Positions 40,703 to 51,422 of a stretch of DNA of 64,000 nt are shown piece after piece. The notes beneath the pieces were generated by a model. It was not told where the DNA came from. It worked only from the letters and a program-made list of their open reading frames with translations, and made no database searches. The stretch comes from Vibrio salilacus (GTDB taxonomy: Bacteria; Pseudomonadota; Gammaproteobacteria; Enterobacterales; Vibrionaceae): positions 1 to 64,000 of the forward strand of contig NZ_NIVQ01000017.1 in assembly GCF_002811245.1 (NCBI RefSeq), read 5' to 3'. A program made the translations under genes and the position numbers. Position 1 is the first letter of the stretch; every line of letters starts with the position of its first letter.

Positions 40703-41137
40703 ATGCGTTTGAATACTCTATCACCAGCAGCTGGTGCTAAAACTACCGCTAAGCGTGTAGGTCGTGGTATCGGCTCTGGCCTAGGTAAAACTGGTGGCCG
40801 CGGTCACAAAGGTCAAAAGTCACGTTCTGGCGGTTCTGTCCGTCCAGGTTTTGAAGGCGGTCAGATGCCTCTAAAACAACGTCTACCTAAATTCGGTTTC
40901 ACTTCTCGTAAGAGCCTAGTGTCTGCTGAAGTTCGTCTAGCTGAGCTAGCGAAGGTAACAGGTGACGTTGTAGATCTAAACAGCCTTAAAGCTGCGAACG
41001 TTATCACTAAGAACATCGAATTTGCAAAAGTTGTTCTATCTGGTGAAATTAACAAAGCAGTGACTGTTAAAGGTCTACGTGTGACTAAAGGCGCTAAAGC
41101 TGCAATCGAAGCTGCAGGCGGCAAAATCGAGGAATAA
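40703..41137 (+). CDS. rplO: 50S ribosomal protein L15
   Basis: 144 residues. The Gly/Arg-rich N-terminal extension ([20 protein letters not shown]) enters the rRNA core; late assembly protein. It is followed by secY. Confidence 0.99.
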   Translation: MRLNTLSPAAGAKTTAKRVGRGIGSGLGKTGGRGHKGQKSRSGGSVRPGFEGGQMPLKQRLPKFGFTSRKSLVSAEVRLAELAKVTGDVVDLNSLKAANVITKNIEFAKVVLSGEINKAVTVKGLRVTKGAKAAIEAAGGKIEE

Positions 41138-41157
41138 TCTCGAGGAACGAGGTACAG

Positions 41158-42492
41158 ATGGCTAAGAAACCAGGACAAGATTTTCGTAGTGCTCAGAGCG
41201 GCTTAAGTGAGCTAAAGTCGCGCTTATTATTCGTAATTGGTGCACTTTTAGTATTCCGAGCAGGCTCTTTCGTGCCGATTCCTGGTATTGACGCAGCTGT
41301 ACTTGCCGATTTGTTCGAACAGCAAAAAGGGACCATCGTAGAAATGTTTAACATGTTCTCCGGTGGTGCTCTTGAGCGTGCATCTATATTAGCGTTGGGC
41401 ATCATGCCGTATATTTCGGCATCTATTGTTGTCCAATTGCTAACTGTAGTTCATCCAGCGTTAGCTGAACTCAAAAAAGAGGGTGAAGCAGGCCGTCGTA
41501 AGATAAGCCAATATACACGCTACGGCACGCTTGTACTTGCAACATTCCAAGCGATTGGTATTGCAACAGGCCTACCAAACATGGTCGATAATCTGGTTGT
41601 TATCAACCAAACCATGTTTACGCTTATTGCAACCGTAAGTTTAGTAACCGGTACCATGTTCCTAATGTGGCTAGGTGAACAAATTACAGAGCGCGGAATC
41701 GGTAATGGTATTTCGATACTCATTTTTGCAGGTATTGTTGCTGGATTGCCATCTGCAATCGGTCAAACAATCGAGCAAGCGCGTCAAGGTGAATTGCATG
41801 TACTTCTTCTGTTGTTGATTGGTGTACTTGCTTTTGCAGTTATTTACTTCGTTGTGTTCATGGAGCGCGGTCAACGTCGAATCGTCGTTAACTACGCAAA
41901 GCGTCAACAAGGTCGTAAAGTATTTGCTGCGCAAAGCACTCACTTGCCACTTAAAATTAATATGGCAGGTGTTATTCCAGCAATCTTCGCATCAAGTATT
42001 ATCCTGTTCCCAGGAACATTGGCGCAGTGGTTTGGTCAAAATGGTGAGAGCAGCGCGTTCGGTTGGTTAACTGACGTGTCTTTGGCTCTTAGCCCAGGTC
42101 AACCTCTGTATGTAATGCTTTATGCAGCAGCGATTATTTTCTTCTGTTTCTTTTACACGGCGTTGGTATTCAACCCGCGTGAAACAGCAGATAACTTGAA
42201 GAAGTCAGGTGCATTCGTACCCGGCATCCGCCCAGGTGAACAGACAGCTAGGTATATTGATAAAGTAATGACGCGTTTAACCCTAGCGGGTGCGCTTTAC
42301 ATTACCTTTATCTGTCTGATTCCTGAGTTCATGATGGTCGCGTGGAACGTACGTTTCTACTTCGGCGGTACATCACTACTTATCGTAGTGGTTGTTATTA
42401 TGGACTTTATGGCACAGGTACAGACTCATCTGATGTCCCAACAGTATGATTCTGTGTTGAAGAAGGCAAATCTGAAAGGGTACGGTCGTTAA
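41158..42492 (+). CDS. secY: Preprotein translocase subunit SecY
   Basis: 444 residues, ten transmembrane helices. SecY is the pore of the SecYEG translocon. Segments visible: [36 protein letters not shown], the plug/TM2 region [10 protein letters not shown], and a cytoplasmic loop [19 protein letters not shown] that binds SecA and ribosomes. It is 20 bp after rplO, with rpmJ next, as in E. coli. Confidence 0.99.
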   Translation: MAKKPGQDFRSAQSGLSELKSRLLFVIGALLVFRAGSFVPIPGIDAAVLADLFEQQKGTIVEMFNMFSGGALERASILALGIMPYISASIVVQLLTVVHPALAELKKEGEAGRRKISQYTRYGTLVLATFQAIGIATGLPNMVDNLVVINQTMFTLIATVSLVTGTMFLMWLGEQITERGIGNGISILIFAGIVAGLPSAIGQTIEQARQGELHVLLLLLIGVLAFAVIYFVVFMERGQRRIVVNYAKRQQGRKVFAAQSTHLPLKINMAGVIPAIFASSIILFPGTLAQWFGQNGESSAFGWLTDVSLALSPGQPLYVMLYAAAIIFFCFFYTALVFNPRETADNLKKSGAFVPGIRPGEQTARYIDKVMTRLTLAGALYITFICLIPEFMMVAWNVRFYFGGTSLLIVVVVIMDFMAQVQTHLMSQQYDSVLKKANLKGYGR

Positions 42493-42531
42493 TCCGACAG
42501 TAGTCTCAGATTTCATCTACGGAGTTTAGCA

Positions 42532-42645
42532 ATGAAAGTTCGTGCTTCCGTTAAAAAAATCTGCCGTAACTGTAAAGTTATCAAGCGTAACGGTGTCGTT
42601 CGTGTGATTTGCAGTGAGCCAAAGCATAAACAACGCCAAGGCTAA
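42532..42645 (+). CDS. rpmJ: 50S ribosomal protein L36
   Basis: 37 residues, [20 protein letters not shown] at the start. Zinc ligands Cys11, Cys14, Cys27 and His32 are all present, so this is the zinc-binding form replaced by a Zur-controlled paralogue in zinc starvation; a zur gene lies at 57.6 kb. It is one residue shorter than E. coli L36 after Cys27. ACGGAG precedes the ATG. Confidence 0.98.
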
Positions 42646-42793
42646 TAAGCAGAAATTTTTACTTGAAATATAAGGTAGTGTCGAGTATATTTCCCGGCCT
42701 ACCTTTTGCGTGCAAAAGAAGTAGTACTCCGCAGCGTATCCTAAACGGGCTTTGCTGCGGCTAATTCTTTTATGAAACACTATGGAGTGAATA
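42646..42793 (+). ncRNA. Alpha operon leader, putative S4-binding pseudoknot
   Basis: 148 bp between rpmJ and rpsM. In E. coli, this spot holds the alpha operon mRNA pseudoknot bound by S4. Here a run of complementary segments is visible (AGGTAG...CTACCT near 42674-42705, and CGCAGC...GCTGCGG near 42731-42759) ending with GGAGTG before rpsM. The pseudoknot itself is inferred from position. Confidence 0.55.
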
Positions 42794-43150
42794 ATGGCCC
42801 GTATAGCAGGCATTAACATTCCTGATCAGAAACATGCTGTGATTGCACTAACGTCAATCTACGGCATCGGTAAAACTCGCTCTCAAGCTATTCTAGCTGA
42901 AGTGGGTATTGCTGAAGATGTTAAGATCAGTGAACTAACTGAAGAGCAGATCGATCAACTGCGTGATGGTGTAGCTAAATACACTGTAGAAGGTGATCTA
43001 CGTCGTGAAGTATCAATGAACATCAAGCGCCTTATGGACCTTGGTTGTTACCGTGGTCTTCGTCATCGTCGCAGTCTACCACTACGTGGACAGCGTACTA
43101 AAACCAATGCTCGCACCCGCAAGGGTCCGCGTAAGCCGATCAAGAAATAA
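42794..43150 (+). CDS. rpsM: 30S ribosomal protein S13
   Basis: 118 residues. S13 contacts the P-site tRNA and forms the B1 bridges to L5. [20 protein letters not shown] start; [20 protein letters not shown] end. First gene of the alpha operon. Confidence 0.99.
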   Translation: MARIAGINIPDQKHAVIALTSIYGIGKTRSQAILAEVGIAEDVKISELTEEQIDQLRDGVAKYTVEGDLRREVSMNIKRLMDLGCYRGLRHRRSLPLRGQRTKTNARTRKGPRKPIKK

Positions 43151-43164
43151 TCGGGAAGGTATAG

Positions 43165-43560
<396 letters not shown>

Positions 43561-43587
43561 CGTTTTTTAGAACACTGGAGAAAGATC

Positions 43588-44208
43588 ATGGCAAGATATT
43601 TGGGTCCTAAGCTGAAGCTTAGCCGTCGCGAAGGTACTGACTTATTCCTTAAGTCTGGTGTACGCGCGATCGATACCAAGTGTAAAATTGATAACGCACC
43701 AGGTGTACACGGCGCTCGTCGCGGTCGTCTATCTGAGTATGGCGTTCAGCTTCGTGAGAAGCAAAAAGTACGTCGTATGTACGGCGTTCTAGAAAAACAA
43801 TTCCGTAACTACTACAAAGATGCTGCACGCCTTAAAGGCAACACGGGTGAGAACCTACTTCAGCTTCTTGAAGGTCGTCTTGATAACGTGGTTTACCGCA
43901 TGGGCTTTGGTGCAACTCGCGCAGAAGCACGTCAGCTAGTTAGCCATAAAGCTATCCTAGTTAACGGTAAAGTTGTAAACATTCCTTCTTTCAAAGTTGC
44001 GGCTAATGACGTTGTTTCTATCCGCGAGAAAGCTAAACAGCAATCTCGTATTAAAGCGGCTCTAGAAGTTGCTGAACAACGTGAAAAACCAACTTGGATT
44101 GAAGTAGATGGTAGCAAGATGGAAGGAACATTCAAGCGTATGCCTGAGCGTTCAGATCTGTCTGCTGACATCAACGAACAATTGATCGTCGAGCTTTACT
44201 CTAAGTAA
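43588..44208 (+). CDS. rpsD: 30S ribosomal protein S4 (alpha operon repressor)
   Basis: 206 residues. S4 starts 30S body assembly, influences accuracy and represses the alpha operon. It has the S4 RNA-binding fold in its second half ([36 protein letters not shown]). No zinc cysteines. Confidence 0.99.
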   Translation: MARYLGPKLKLSRREGTDLFLKSGVRAIDTKCKIDNAPGVHGARRGRLSEYGVQLREKQKVRRMYGVLEKQFRNYYKDAARLKGNTGENLLQLLEGRLDNVVYRMGFGATRAEARQLVSHKAILVNGKVVNIPSFKVAANDVVSIREKAKQQSRIKAALEVAEQREKPTWIEVDGSKMEGTFKRMPERSDLSADINEQLIVELYSK

Positions 44209-44231
44209 GGTTAAACTAAAGAGAGGACACA

Positions 44232-45224
44232 ATGCAGGGTTCTGTAACAGAATTTCTTAAGCCGCGTCTTGTTGACATCGAACAAGTCAGCACGACTCAC
44301 GCAAAAGTAACTCTTGAGCCATTAGAGCGTGGTTTTGGCCATACTCTTGGTAATGCACTTCGCCGTATTCTTCTATCTTCTATGCCAGGTTGTGCTGTAA
44401 CAGAAGTAGAAATTGAAGGCGTACTTCATGAGTACAGCACTAAAGAAGGTGTTCAAGAAGATATTCTTGAAATCCTTCTAAACCTTAAAGGTTTGGCTGT
44501 ACACGTTGCCGAAGGCAAAGATGAAGTGTTCATTACTTTGAATAAATCAGGCTCGGGCCCTGTGGTTGCAGGTGACATCACCCATGATGGTGATGTAGAG
44601 ATCGCTAACCCTGAACACGTTATTTGTCATCTAACTAATGACAACGCTGAGATCGCAATGCGTATCAAAGTTGAACGTGGTCGCGGTTATGTTCCGGCTT
44701 CAGCTCGTATCCATACTGAAGAAGATGAGCGTCCTATTGGTCGCCTACTGGTTGACGCTACGTACAGCCCAGTGGATAAAATTGCTTATTCTGTTGAAGC
44801 GGCTCGTGTAGAGCAGCGTACAGACTTAGACAAGCTTGTCATCGATATGGAAACGAACGGTACACTAGACCCTGAGGAAGCAATCCGTCGTGCAGCTACC
44901 ATCCTAGCTGAACAACTGGATGCGTTCGTAGATCTTCGTGATGTACGTGTACCTGAGGAGAAGGAAGAGAAGCCAGAATTCGATCCGATCCTACTGCGTC
45001 CTGTAGACGATCTTGAACTAACAGTTCGCTCTGCTAACTGTCTAAAAGCAGAAGCGATTCACTACATCGGTGATCTTGTACAGCGTACTGAGGTTGAGCT
45101 ACTTAAAACGCCTAACCTTGGTAAAAAATCTCTTACAGAGATTAAAGACGTACTTGCATCACGTGGTCTGTCTCTGGGCATGCGCCTAGAAAACTGGCCA
45201 CCAGCGTCTATCGCTGAAGATTAA
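44232..45224 (+). CDS. rpoA: RNA polymerase alpha subunit
   Basis: 330 residues. The N-terminal domain (1-235; [19 protein letters not shown]) dimerises and nucleates the polymerase. After an acidic linker, the C-terminal domain (~249-330) has the UP-element/activator surface with [20 protein letters not shown] (Arg equivalent to E. coli 265) and [15 protein letters not shown]. It is also the contact surface for CRP, encoded at 15.7 kb. Confidence 0.99.
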   Translation: MQGSVTEFLKPRLVDIEQVSTTHAKVTLEPLERGFGHTLGNALRRILLSSMPGCAVTEVEIEGVLHEYSTKEGVQEDILEILLNLKGLAVHVAEGKDEVFITLNKSGSGPVVAGDITHDGDVEIANPEHVICHLTNDNAEIAMRIKVERGRGYVPASARIHTEEDERPIGRLLVDATYSPVDKIAYSVEAARVEQRTDLDKLVIDMETNGTLDPEEAIRRAATILAEQLDAFVDLRDVRVPEEKEEKPEFDPILLRPVDDLELTVRSANCLKAEAIHYIGDLVQRTEVELLKTPNLGKKSLTEIKDVLASRGLSLGMRLENWPPASIAED

Positions 45225-45250
45225 TCGATAATAGTTAGAAGGATTAGGTC

Positions 45251-45631
45251 ATGCGCCATCGTAAGAGTGGTCGTCAACTCAACCGCAACAGCTCACATCG
45301 TAAAGCGATGTTTAGCAACATGGCTAGCTCTCTAGTACGTCATGAAGTTATCAAGACTACATTGCCAAAAGCAAAAGAGCTACGTCGCGTAGTTGAGCCT
45401 TTGATTACACTAGCTAAGACTGACAGCGTTGCTAACCGTCGTCTAGCATTTGCACGTACTCGTGACAACGAAGTAGTTGCAAAACTATTTAACGAACTAG
45501 GTCCACGTTTTGCTGCTCGTCAGGGCGGTTACACTCGTATCCTAAAAGCTGGTTTCCGTACTGGTGATAAAGCTCCAATGGCTTACATTGAGCTTGTCGA
45601 TCGCCCAGCTGCTGAAGAAGCTGCTGAGTAA
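45251..45631 (+). CDS. rplQ: 50S ribosomal protein L17
   Basis: 126 residues. [20 protein letters not shown] start; the C-terminal [20 protein letters not shown] is diagnostic. L17 lies near the tunnel exit. Last gene of the alpha operon. Confidence 0.99.
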   Translation: MRHRKSGRQLNRNSSHRKAMFSNMASSLVRHEVIKTTLPKAKELRRVVEPLITLAKTDSVANRRLAFARTRDNEVVAKLFNELGPRFAARQGGYTRILKAGFRTGDKAPMAYIELVDRPAAEEAAE

Positions 45632-45654
45632 TCAGGTTCGTATGAACGAAAAAA

Positions 45655-45677
45655 CCGAGCATTAGCTCGGTTTTTTT
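45655..45677 (+). terminator. Terminator of the alpha operon
   Basis: CCGAGC (45655-45660), loop ATTA, GCTCGG (45665-45670), then T7. Its A-rich 5' flank makes it bidirectional and it can also end fklB. Confidence 0.92.
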
Positions 45678-45746
45678 GTGCCTGAATTCTGGGTATAAAA
45701 ACGGCGACACATTGGTCGCCGTTTAAATGTGTTAATTTGCGAAAAA

Positions 45747-46367
45747 TTAAAGGATGTCGAGTAGTTCTACTTCGAACACTAGCGCTGCAAATGGAGGGAT
45801 AGCTGCACCTGCGCCGCGCTCACCATAGGCAAGATCTTGTGGGATGTAGAGTTTCCATTTAGAACCTACAGGCATTAGTTGAAGTGCTTCTACCCAACCT
45901 TTGATAACACCTGTTACAGGGAATTCAGCAGGTTGGCCACGTGAAACAGAACTGTCGAATACAGTACCGTCTGTTAGTTCGCCGTGGTAGTGAACGCGAA
46001 CTTGCTTATCTGAAGTTGGGATTTCACCAGTACCTTCAGTGATCATTTCGTACTGTAGACCAGACTCAAGAACCGTTACTTCTGGACGTAGAGCATTGTC
46101 TTTTAGGAACGCTTCTCCGTCAGCGGCAGCAACTTTAGCGGCTTCTTGACGTGATGATTCCATACGAGTGTGAAGTTCTTGTAGTGCAGCGTTGATTTCA
46201 TCCACTTCAATTGCTGGCTGTTCACCAACAAGTGCAGTTGCGATACCAGCTGCGATAGCGTCAACGTTAAGACCTTCTAGACCAGAACCAGCCAGTTGCT
46301 GACCCATTTGTAGACCGATACCGTAGCTTGCTTTTTGCTCTACAGTGTCAAATTTTACTTCAGACAT
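45747..46367 (-). CDS. fklB: FKBP-type peptidyl-prolyl isomerase
   Basis: 206 residues, same as E. coli FklB (FKBP22). Residues ~1-90 form the helical dimerisation arm; the C-terminal FKBP domain shows [37 protein letters not shown] and [19 protein letters not shown]. No signal peptide, so cytoplasmic. It catalyses proline isomerisation during protein folding. Transcribed toward the alpha operon terminator and divergently from the OapA-domain gene. Confidence 0.94.
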   Translation of the reverse strand: MSEVKFDTVEQKASYGIGLQMGQQLAGSGLEGLNVDAIAAGIATALVGEQPAIEVDEINAALQELHTRMESSRQEAAKVAAADGEAFLKDNALRPEVTVLESGLQYEMITEGTGEIPTSDKQVRVHYHGELTDGTVFDSSVSRGQPAEFPVTGVIKGWVEALQLMPVGSKWKLYIPQDLAYGERGAGAAIPPFAALVFEVELLDIL

Positions 46368-46597
46368 GGTGTCTCTCTATTTATGGTGTATAAAGTGCCA
46401 AGGATACCAGTTATGCGCTTATGATGAAATGGTCGATGGGTATTCGAGTGTGGTGTTACAGGCTGAGATCTGTCTCTCTTTTTAACCACGTTTCGGTCAA
46501 ATTTGACTGCGTTATCACTATCAATCAATAAAATTCCTATACTGATAGCGGCTTGGTTTTTATACTTAGAATAACGCCGATTTGGAGACAAGGTGCG

Positions 46598-47173
46598 ATG
46601 AACCGTAGAAAGAAGAACAGGCAACAGAAAGTGGATTACGTTGAGATGGTAAAGGCAAAGCTCAACTCCGTTGACTGGTCAGCTACCAAGCAGCGGGTCG
46701 TAGGGAAGTGGCACATACTACCAAAACTTCATCAGCGCGCATTAATGGTACTGATACCGATATTGGTTATTTTACTGATAATTCCAGCACCTAAACCTGA
46801 TGCTGCTAGTGATTCTCCTCAGCCATCAGCGACTCAGCGTGTCAATGTGGATATCAACACGCGCAGTTTGAGCGAGCAAAACAGTGCCCCCAAGAAGTCA
46901 CAGACTTCAGCAGATGCTTGGAAAGAGTATCAAGTGCAAAATGGCGATACCTTAGCACAGGTTTTCCGTAGTAATGGATTAGCGATGGCAGACTTAAACG
47001 CACTGGTTAAAGTTGAAGGTTCTGATAAACCGTTAAGCTACATCAAACAAGGCCAACTGGTGCGATTTAAATTGGCGGACAACGGTCAGCTCGATATCCT
47101 GCAGCTTGAAAAAAACAATCAGTCAGTGATGTTTTTCCGCTTGTCAGACGGCGGTTTTGGTCGCAGCAAGTAA
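46598..47173 (+). CDS. ytfB: OapA-family LysM-like cell-envelope protein
   Basis: 191 residues from the ATG at 46598, which has a GGAGACAAGG site; a longer reading from a TTG upstream is not likely. The protein has a basic cytoplasmic N-terminus, one membrane segment (ALMVLIPILVILLIIPAP, ~46-63), a disordered Ser/Gln/Pro linker, and a C-terminal OapA/LysM-like domain (EYQVQNGDTLAQVFRSNGL ... YIKQGQLVRFKL). The family (E. coli YtfB) binds glycans and associates with the divisome. Its 3' end overlaps the convergent transporter gene by 55 bp. Confidence 0.85.
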   Translation: MNRRKKNRQQKVDYVEMVKAKLNSVDWSATKQRVVGKWHILPKLHQRALMVLIPILVILLIIPAPKPDAASDSPQPSATQRVNVDINTRSLSEQNSAPKKSQTSADAWKEYQVQNGDTLAQVFRSNGLAMADLNALVKVEGSDKPLSYIKQGQLVRFKLADNGQLDILQLEKNNQSVMFFRLSDGGFGRSK

Positions 47174-48021
47174 CGTAGAAATTGCCAAGGCATTAGGGGG
47201 ATAATAATCATTGTTATCCCGAGTGCCGTCATCCAGTCTGGAATCTCATCAAACCCAATCACGCCAAACAACACCACGAAGATTAGCCCTGAGTTTTCAG
47301 CTATTGCAATCTGTCCGGCAGGCGCCTTTCGATAAGCCATCACAGCTAAACCGTTATAAAACAATATTAAACTCGCACTGGCGACGATAAGTGTCAAATG
47401 ACTAAGTGAAATCGGTGTCCAATAGATAAAAGCCAGCAGGGCTGACACAGGCAATGAAAGTAACGACGTCCAGAAAAGGGTACTGATCACGCTCTGATTG
47501 CTGGGTAGTTTACGTGCGGTCAGGTTAAATAGCGCCAGAGTTAGCGTTGTGCCCAGCGCAAAAAGGGCGGCCCAATGGAATTCTGAAGGACGCAAGACCA
47601 CAATCACACCGATAAAACCAAAGATGGAGGCGATCCAGCGCTGTAGCGACGTTTTTTCATCCAGTAGTAACACGGCCAACGGCAGCATCAATAGTGGCGC
47701 GGCATAGAACACGGCATTGGCAGTCGCTAACGTTAGATGAGTAATTGCCACCACCATACAAGCGCTACCGATGATGATCAGATGGGCACGGAATAAATTG
47801 AGTCTGGGGTTGTGAAGTTGTTTGTTGCTTGGTGCTTGTCGCCACCACAAAGGTAAAATCACTACAGTGGCAATCAATTGGCGCAGAAACACATATTGAA
47901 ACGTAGAGACTTGGCCATCAAGCAACTTAACGGCTACATCTGACAGTGATGCAGCCAAGTTCCCGATCACCAATAGTAGAATGGCGCTATAAGTCGCTGA
48001 GGCAACCACGCTATTGCTCAA
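47119..48021 (-). CDS. DMT/EamA family transporter
   Basis: 300 residues with ten predicted membrane helices, arranged as two EamA repeats (first: GNLAASLSDVAVKLL, TFQYVFLRQLIATVVILP; second: SASLILFYNGLAVMAYRKAP). Typical drug/metabolite exporter; substrate unknown. It overlaps the upstream acetyltransferase by 11 bp (operon) and the convergent ytfB gene by 55 bp. Confidence 0.9.
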   Translation of the reverse strand: MSNSVVASATYSAILLLVIGNLAASLSDVAVKLLDGQVSTFQYVFLRQLIATVVILPLWWRQAPSNKQLHNPRLNLFRAHLIIIGSACMVVAITHLTLATANAVFYAAPLLMLPLAVLLLDEKTSLQRWIASIFGFIGVIVVLRPSEFHWAALFALGTTLTLALFNLTARKLPSNQSVISTLFWTSLLSLPVSALLAFIYWTPISLSHLTLIVASASLILFYNGLAVMAYRKAPAGQIAIAENSGLIFVVLFGVIGFDEIPDWMTALGITMIIIPLMPWQFLRYLLRPKPPSDKRKNITD

Positions 48022-48463
48022 GCTTCATGTCGATGTGGGGAATATCATCTTCAAGGTACATCGGTGACGTTTGGACAAAACCATGCCGCTGATAAAAGTT
48101 TGCGAGATGTTGTTGTGCGCCGATTTCAATGCTCTCATTTGGCCACAGTGTTTGACAGCTTGCGATGGCTTGTTTAATGAGTTGGTGACCTAAACCGCCG
48201 CCGCGTTTGCTCGCTAGTGTCGCCACTCGACCAATGCTGCTGTTAGGGTAACTAACGCCTTTAGGTAGCAAACGCGCATATGCGACTAATTGTTTATTTT
48301 GGTAGCCAAGAAGATGGTAAACCCCTGCTTGATGATCTTTATCATCAAGCTCAGGGTAAGGGCACGTCTGCTCAACGACGAAAACATCGACCCTGAGTTT
48401 TAGCAGCTGATAGAGCTCGGTGGTGTCAAGCTGTGAAAAAGGAATGAGTTGCCAATCGATCAT
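48011..48463 (-). CDS. elaA: GNAT acetyltransferase, ElaA family
   Basis: 150 residues. Close in pattern to E. coli ElaA: LRVDVFVVEQTCPYPELDD, acyl-CoA-binding SSIGRVATLASKRGGGLGHQ, and IEIGAQQHLANFYQRHGF. An N-acetyltransferase of unknown natural substrate. The next gene, a DMT transporter, overlaps it and may export a related compound (inference). Confidence 0.88.
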   Translation of the reverse strand: MIDWQLIPFSQLDTTELYQLLKLRVDVFVVEQTCPYPELDDKDHQAGVYHLLGYQNKQLVAYARLLPKGVSYPNSSIGRVATLASKRGGGLGHQLIKQAIASCQTLWPNESIEIGAQQHLANFYQRHGFVQTSPMYLEDDIPHIDMKLEQ

Positions 48464-48533
48464 ATTTGCTTTGCCTTAATGCTGTGTTTAGCGCGAATGT
48501 AGCAACTCACTTCAAGTTCGACATTAACAATTG

Positions 48534-49097
48534 TTAACTTTGAGCGCGCTTTTTGATACGACTCAAGCTGATCGATGTAATTCCCAAGTAAGCGGCAATT
48601 TGATAGTCATTGAGCCGCGAGAGTAGATGAGGAAAGTGCTGACAAAACAGTGCATAACGTTCCTCTGGACTGTAAAGCAACATAAAGCGTTCTTTGTTCT
48701 CTTTATGCATTAATTGAGTTTCGAGTAACTTAAGATAAAGGCTCTGTTTTTCAGCGCGCCAAATTCGTAACGTTTCAAGCGGTAAAGCGATCATCGAGCA
48801 GGGGGTTAAAGACTCAAGTAAATAGGGGGAGGGTTGCTGTTTGATTAAGCTTTCGAAACCAATAATCCAATCGTTTTCCCAATAAAACTCTTTGCTGAAC
48901 TCTTTGCCTTTCTCGGTCAGGTAAGCGGAGTGACAAATTCCATCAAGTAAGAAATAGATCGCTTGGGCCATTTGTCCCTGATGCAGCAAAATGTGGCGAG
49001 TGGGCAGCTCAATAAGCTGGGCAGATTGGCACAGTTGGTTTATTTCACATGAGTGAAAACCGTATTCTGAGAGTTGCTGCTTAAAGCTGTCTAACAT
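48534..49097 (-). CDS. Crp/Fnr-family transcriptional regulator
   Basis: 187 residues. An N-terminal cyclic-nucleotide-binding-like barrel (LHQGQMAQAIYFLLDGICHS) is followed by a short C-terminal helix-turn-helix (YQIAAYLGITSISLSRIKKR). The cAMP-contacting Arg/Ser phosphate cassette of CRP is not apparent and there is no Fe-S cysteine cluster, so the effector is unknown. It lies beside the acetyltransferase and transporter, which it may control (inference). Confidence 0.85.
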   Translation of the reverse strand: MLDSFKQQLSEYGFHSCEINQLCQSAQLIELPTRHILLHQGQMAQAIYFLLDGICHSAYLTEKGKEFSKEFYWENDWIIGFESLIKQQPSPYLLESLTPCSMIALPLETLRIWRAEKQSLYLKLLETQLMHKENKERFMLLYSPEERYALFCQHFPHLLSRLNDYQIAAYLGITSISLSRIKKRAQS

Positions 49098-49161
49098 GGT
49101 TGCAGTCTGATTGGAGGAAGGTGAGCTGATTCTAACCGATTTTATGCCATCAGAAAGATAA

Positions 49162-49189
49162 AAAAGCCGCGAACAGAGTCGCGGCTTTT
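49162..49189. terminator. Terminator between cpdB and the Crp-family gene
   Basis: AAAAGCCGCGA (49162-49172) pairs with TCGCGGCTTTT (49179-49189). It lies downstream of cpdB on the minus strand, where the A-run becomes a T-run. Confidence 0.85.
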
Positions 49190-49203
49190 GGCGTACTTAA
49201 AGA

Positions 49204-51165
49204 CTATTTTTGTAAGTCAATTTGGTAGACCGCAAAGCCGACATCGTCAGTGGCGACGCGCTTCATTGGATATTGGCCTTTTTGCTCGATAAATTGTGCT
49301 GCTTTATCGCTCGGTGAGGTTTCAAAGCGAATATCGAGAGCCTTATCTGATTGGATCGGTGCAAATGACCAGTTGTTATCCGCACTTGGTGTGACTTGGC
49401 CTTTCTCTTGGCTAACACGACTAATGTAAGCTGCGATAACGGAGCGGTTTTCATCTGGTGAGTCGAACGCGACAAAGTCAGAGCCAGTTCCTGGGAACTT
49501 GTTGCTGTAAGCGCGGTAGTTATTGGTTGCGATAATGAAGTCTTGCTTGGTATCGATAGGTTTACCTTGGTAAGTCAGATCAACAATACGCTCTGCATCT
49601 TGGTTGATGACTTTACAGTTACCATCGTACTTAGCAGGCTTAGTGACATCAATCTGATAGTTGACCCCATCGATTACATCAAAGTTATACGTACGGAAAC
49701 CATCCCAATCAATCAGTTGTTGAGGTGCGCTACTGTTCACGTCGATTTGTTTGAACTGACCTGCGGTGCATTCCAACCACTTTTTAACTTCTTTACCCGT
49801 TACCTTCATCGCCACCAGCGTGTTCGGGTAGAGGTAAAGATCGGCAGCGTTGCGGAAAGTTAACTGACCAGACTCAACTTCGGTAAAGTTACCTGGATCA
49901 TTCTTACGACCGCCAGCTTTAAATGGTGCGGCGGCGGAGAGCACGGGGATATCGGCCAAGTCAGGATCACCCTGAATAAAGCGCTCGACATAATCTTTTT
50001 GCGCTAAGTTAACGATCTGAACCGTTGGATCATCTTGCACCAAGGCCAAGAAGCTGTACATCACATCGTTGGCTTTACCAATCGGTTGGTTAACAAAATC
50101 ACGCGTGCCTTTGTGGTCGGCTTCAAGCACTTTTACCATCTCCGTATCGGCGTCAACGAGCGGTTTCTTGGTGGCTTTATCAAAGATTGGGCGTGCTTGC
50201 GATTGGCTTTTAACCACTGTCCATTTGCCATCTTGCTCTTTAAGCTCAAGGTCAATCACACCAACATGACTGCCCCAGCGGCCAGGCATGACTGCCGCGA
50301 CGCCATTGATAGTACCTGCTTGGTTGTCGACGCCTTGGATATTATCAAAGCCTTTACCTGGGAACACCGCGTGGGAATGACCAAAAGCAATCGCATCGAT
50401 GCCATCGACTTCTGCTAGGTAGTAGGTTGAGTTCTCGGCGCCCACTTTATGGGGATCAGAAGATACTCCAGAGTGTGGAATCGCAACGATAACGTCTGCC
50501 CCCTCTTTTTTCATCTGAGGGACAAGTTCTTCAGCCGTCTCTTTGATGTCTTTTGCAAACACTTTGCCTTCGAGATTTTTCTTATCCCAAACCATGATCT
50601 GTGGTGGAACAAAGCCGATGTAACCTACTTTGATTTCGTGCTCAGCACCGTCAACGTCTTTAAAAGTGTGTGACTTGATCATGTAAGGCTTGAAATAGTG
50701 CTCGCCGGTTTTTTTATCGAATACGTTAGCATTGACGTATGGGAAATCTGCGTCATTAATCGTTTCTGCGAGGAACTCTAAACCGTAATTAAATTCGTGG
50801 TTACCGATGTTACCGACGTCGTAGTTCAATTGGTTCATCGCTTTGTAGACTGGGTGAACTTCGCCAGCGTTGATGCCTTTTGCAGCGATGTAATCTCCCA
50901 TCGGGCTGCCTTGAATCAAGTCACCGTTATCAACCAAGACACTATTTTCTACTTCAGCTCGAGCTTGCTTGACGAGGGTTGCGGCGCGAGTAAGGCCGAT
51001 TTTTTGCGATGGTGTGTCTTTGTAGTAGTCATAATCCATTACGTTGGTGTGAATATCAGTCGTTTCGACAATACGAAGTTTGATCGTATCTGCCATTGTA
51101 GGACCAGCCATGGTCAGCATTGCGCCGAGGATGGCAAGAGACAGAGGTTTCACTACTACTTTCAT
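49204..51165 (-). CDS. cpdB: 2',3'-cyclic-nucleotide 2'-phosphodiesterase/3'-nucleotidase
   Basis: 653 residues. A Sec signal peptide (residues 1-25, ending PTMA) sends it to the periplasm. The N-terminal metallophosphatase domain has the motifs [42 protein letters not shown] and [11 protein letters not shown]; the C-terminal 5'-nucleotidase domain contains the substrate-binding segments [16 protein letters not shown] and [14 protein letters not shown]. CpdB converts cyclic and 3'-nucleotides to nucleosides and phosphate for scavenging. Confidence 0.95.
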   Translation of the reverse strand: MKVVVKPLSLAILGAMLTMAGPTMADTIKLRIVETTDIHTNVMDYDYYKDTPSQKIGLTRAATLVKQARAEVENSVLVDNGDLIQGSPMGDYIAAKGINAGEVHPVYKAMNQLNYDVGNIGNHEFNYGLEFLAETINDADFPYVNANVFDKKTGEHYFKPYMIKSHTFKDVDGAEHEIKVGYIGFVPPQIMVWDKKNLEGKVFAKDIKETAEELVPQMKKEGADVIVAIPHSGVSSDPHKVGAENSTYYLAEVDGIDAIAFGHSHAVFPGKGFDNIQGVDNQAGTINGVAAVMPGRWGSHVGVIDLELKEQDGKWTVVKSQSQARPIFDKATKKPLVDADTEMVKVLEADHKGTRDFVNQPIGKANDVMYSFLALVQDDPTVQIVNLAQKDYVERFIQGDPDLADIPVLSAAAPFKAGGRKNDPGNFTEVESGQLTFRNAADLYLYPNTLVAMKVTGKEVKKWLECTAGQFKQIDVNSSAPQQLIDWDGFRTYNFDVIDGVNYQIDVTKPAKYDGNCKVINQDAERIVDLTYQGKPIDTKQDFIIATNNYRAYSNKFPGTGSDFVAFDSPDENRSVIAAYISRVSQEKGQVTPSADNNWSFAPIQSDKALDIRFETSPSDKAAQFIEQKGQYPMKRVATDDVGFAVYQIDLQK

Positions 51166-51307
51166 TTTGAGCTCCGATAACGTTTAGTTAGACGCTGCAT
51201 AATGTAACAAAACTTAATGAAACAATAATTTCATTCAGCGACAAAGTGTGACGTGAAGCGCCGGACATGAACTGATCTGTCGGTAATCTCTCAAAAACGC
51301 TCAGCGA

Positions 51308-51369
51308 GAAAATCGTGATGATTTTCCCTTATCATAAAAAGGTATAAAAAATGAAATTTTAGAATTTCA
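51308..51369 (+). promoter_or_regulatory. Two dyads upstream of cobA
   Basis: GAAAATC-GTGAT-GATTTTC (51308-51326) and TGAAATT-TTAG-AATTTCA (51352-51369) are perfect inverted repeats in the AT-rich region before cobA. Either could be an operator or leader hairpin; a CysB site is expected near here but CysB has no strict palindrome, so no regulator is assigned. Confidence 0.4.
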
Positions 51370-51422
51370 GGTAATATGCCAAGGGCGCCATAATGCCAAC
51401 ATAAACGATGAAGGATGACATT

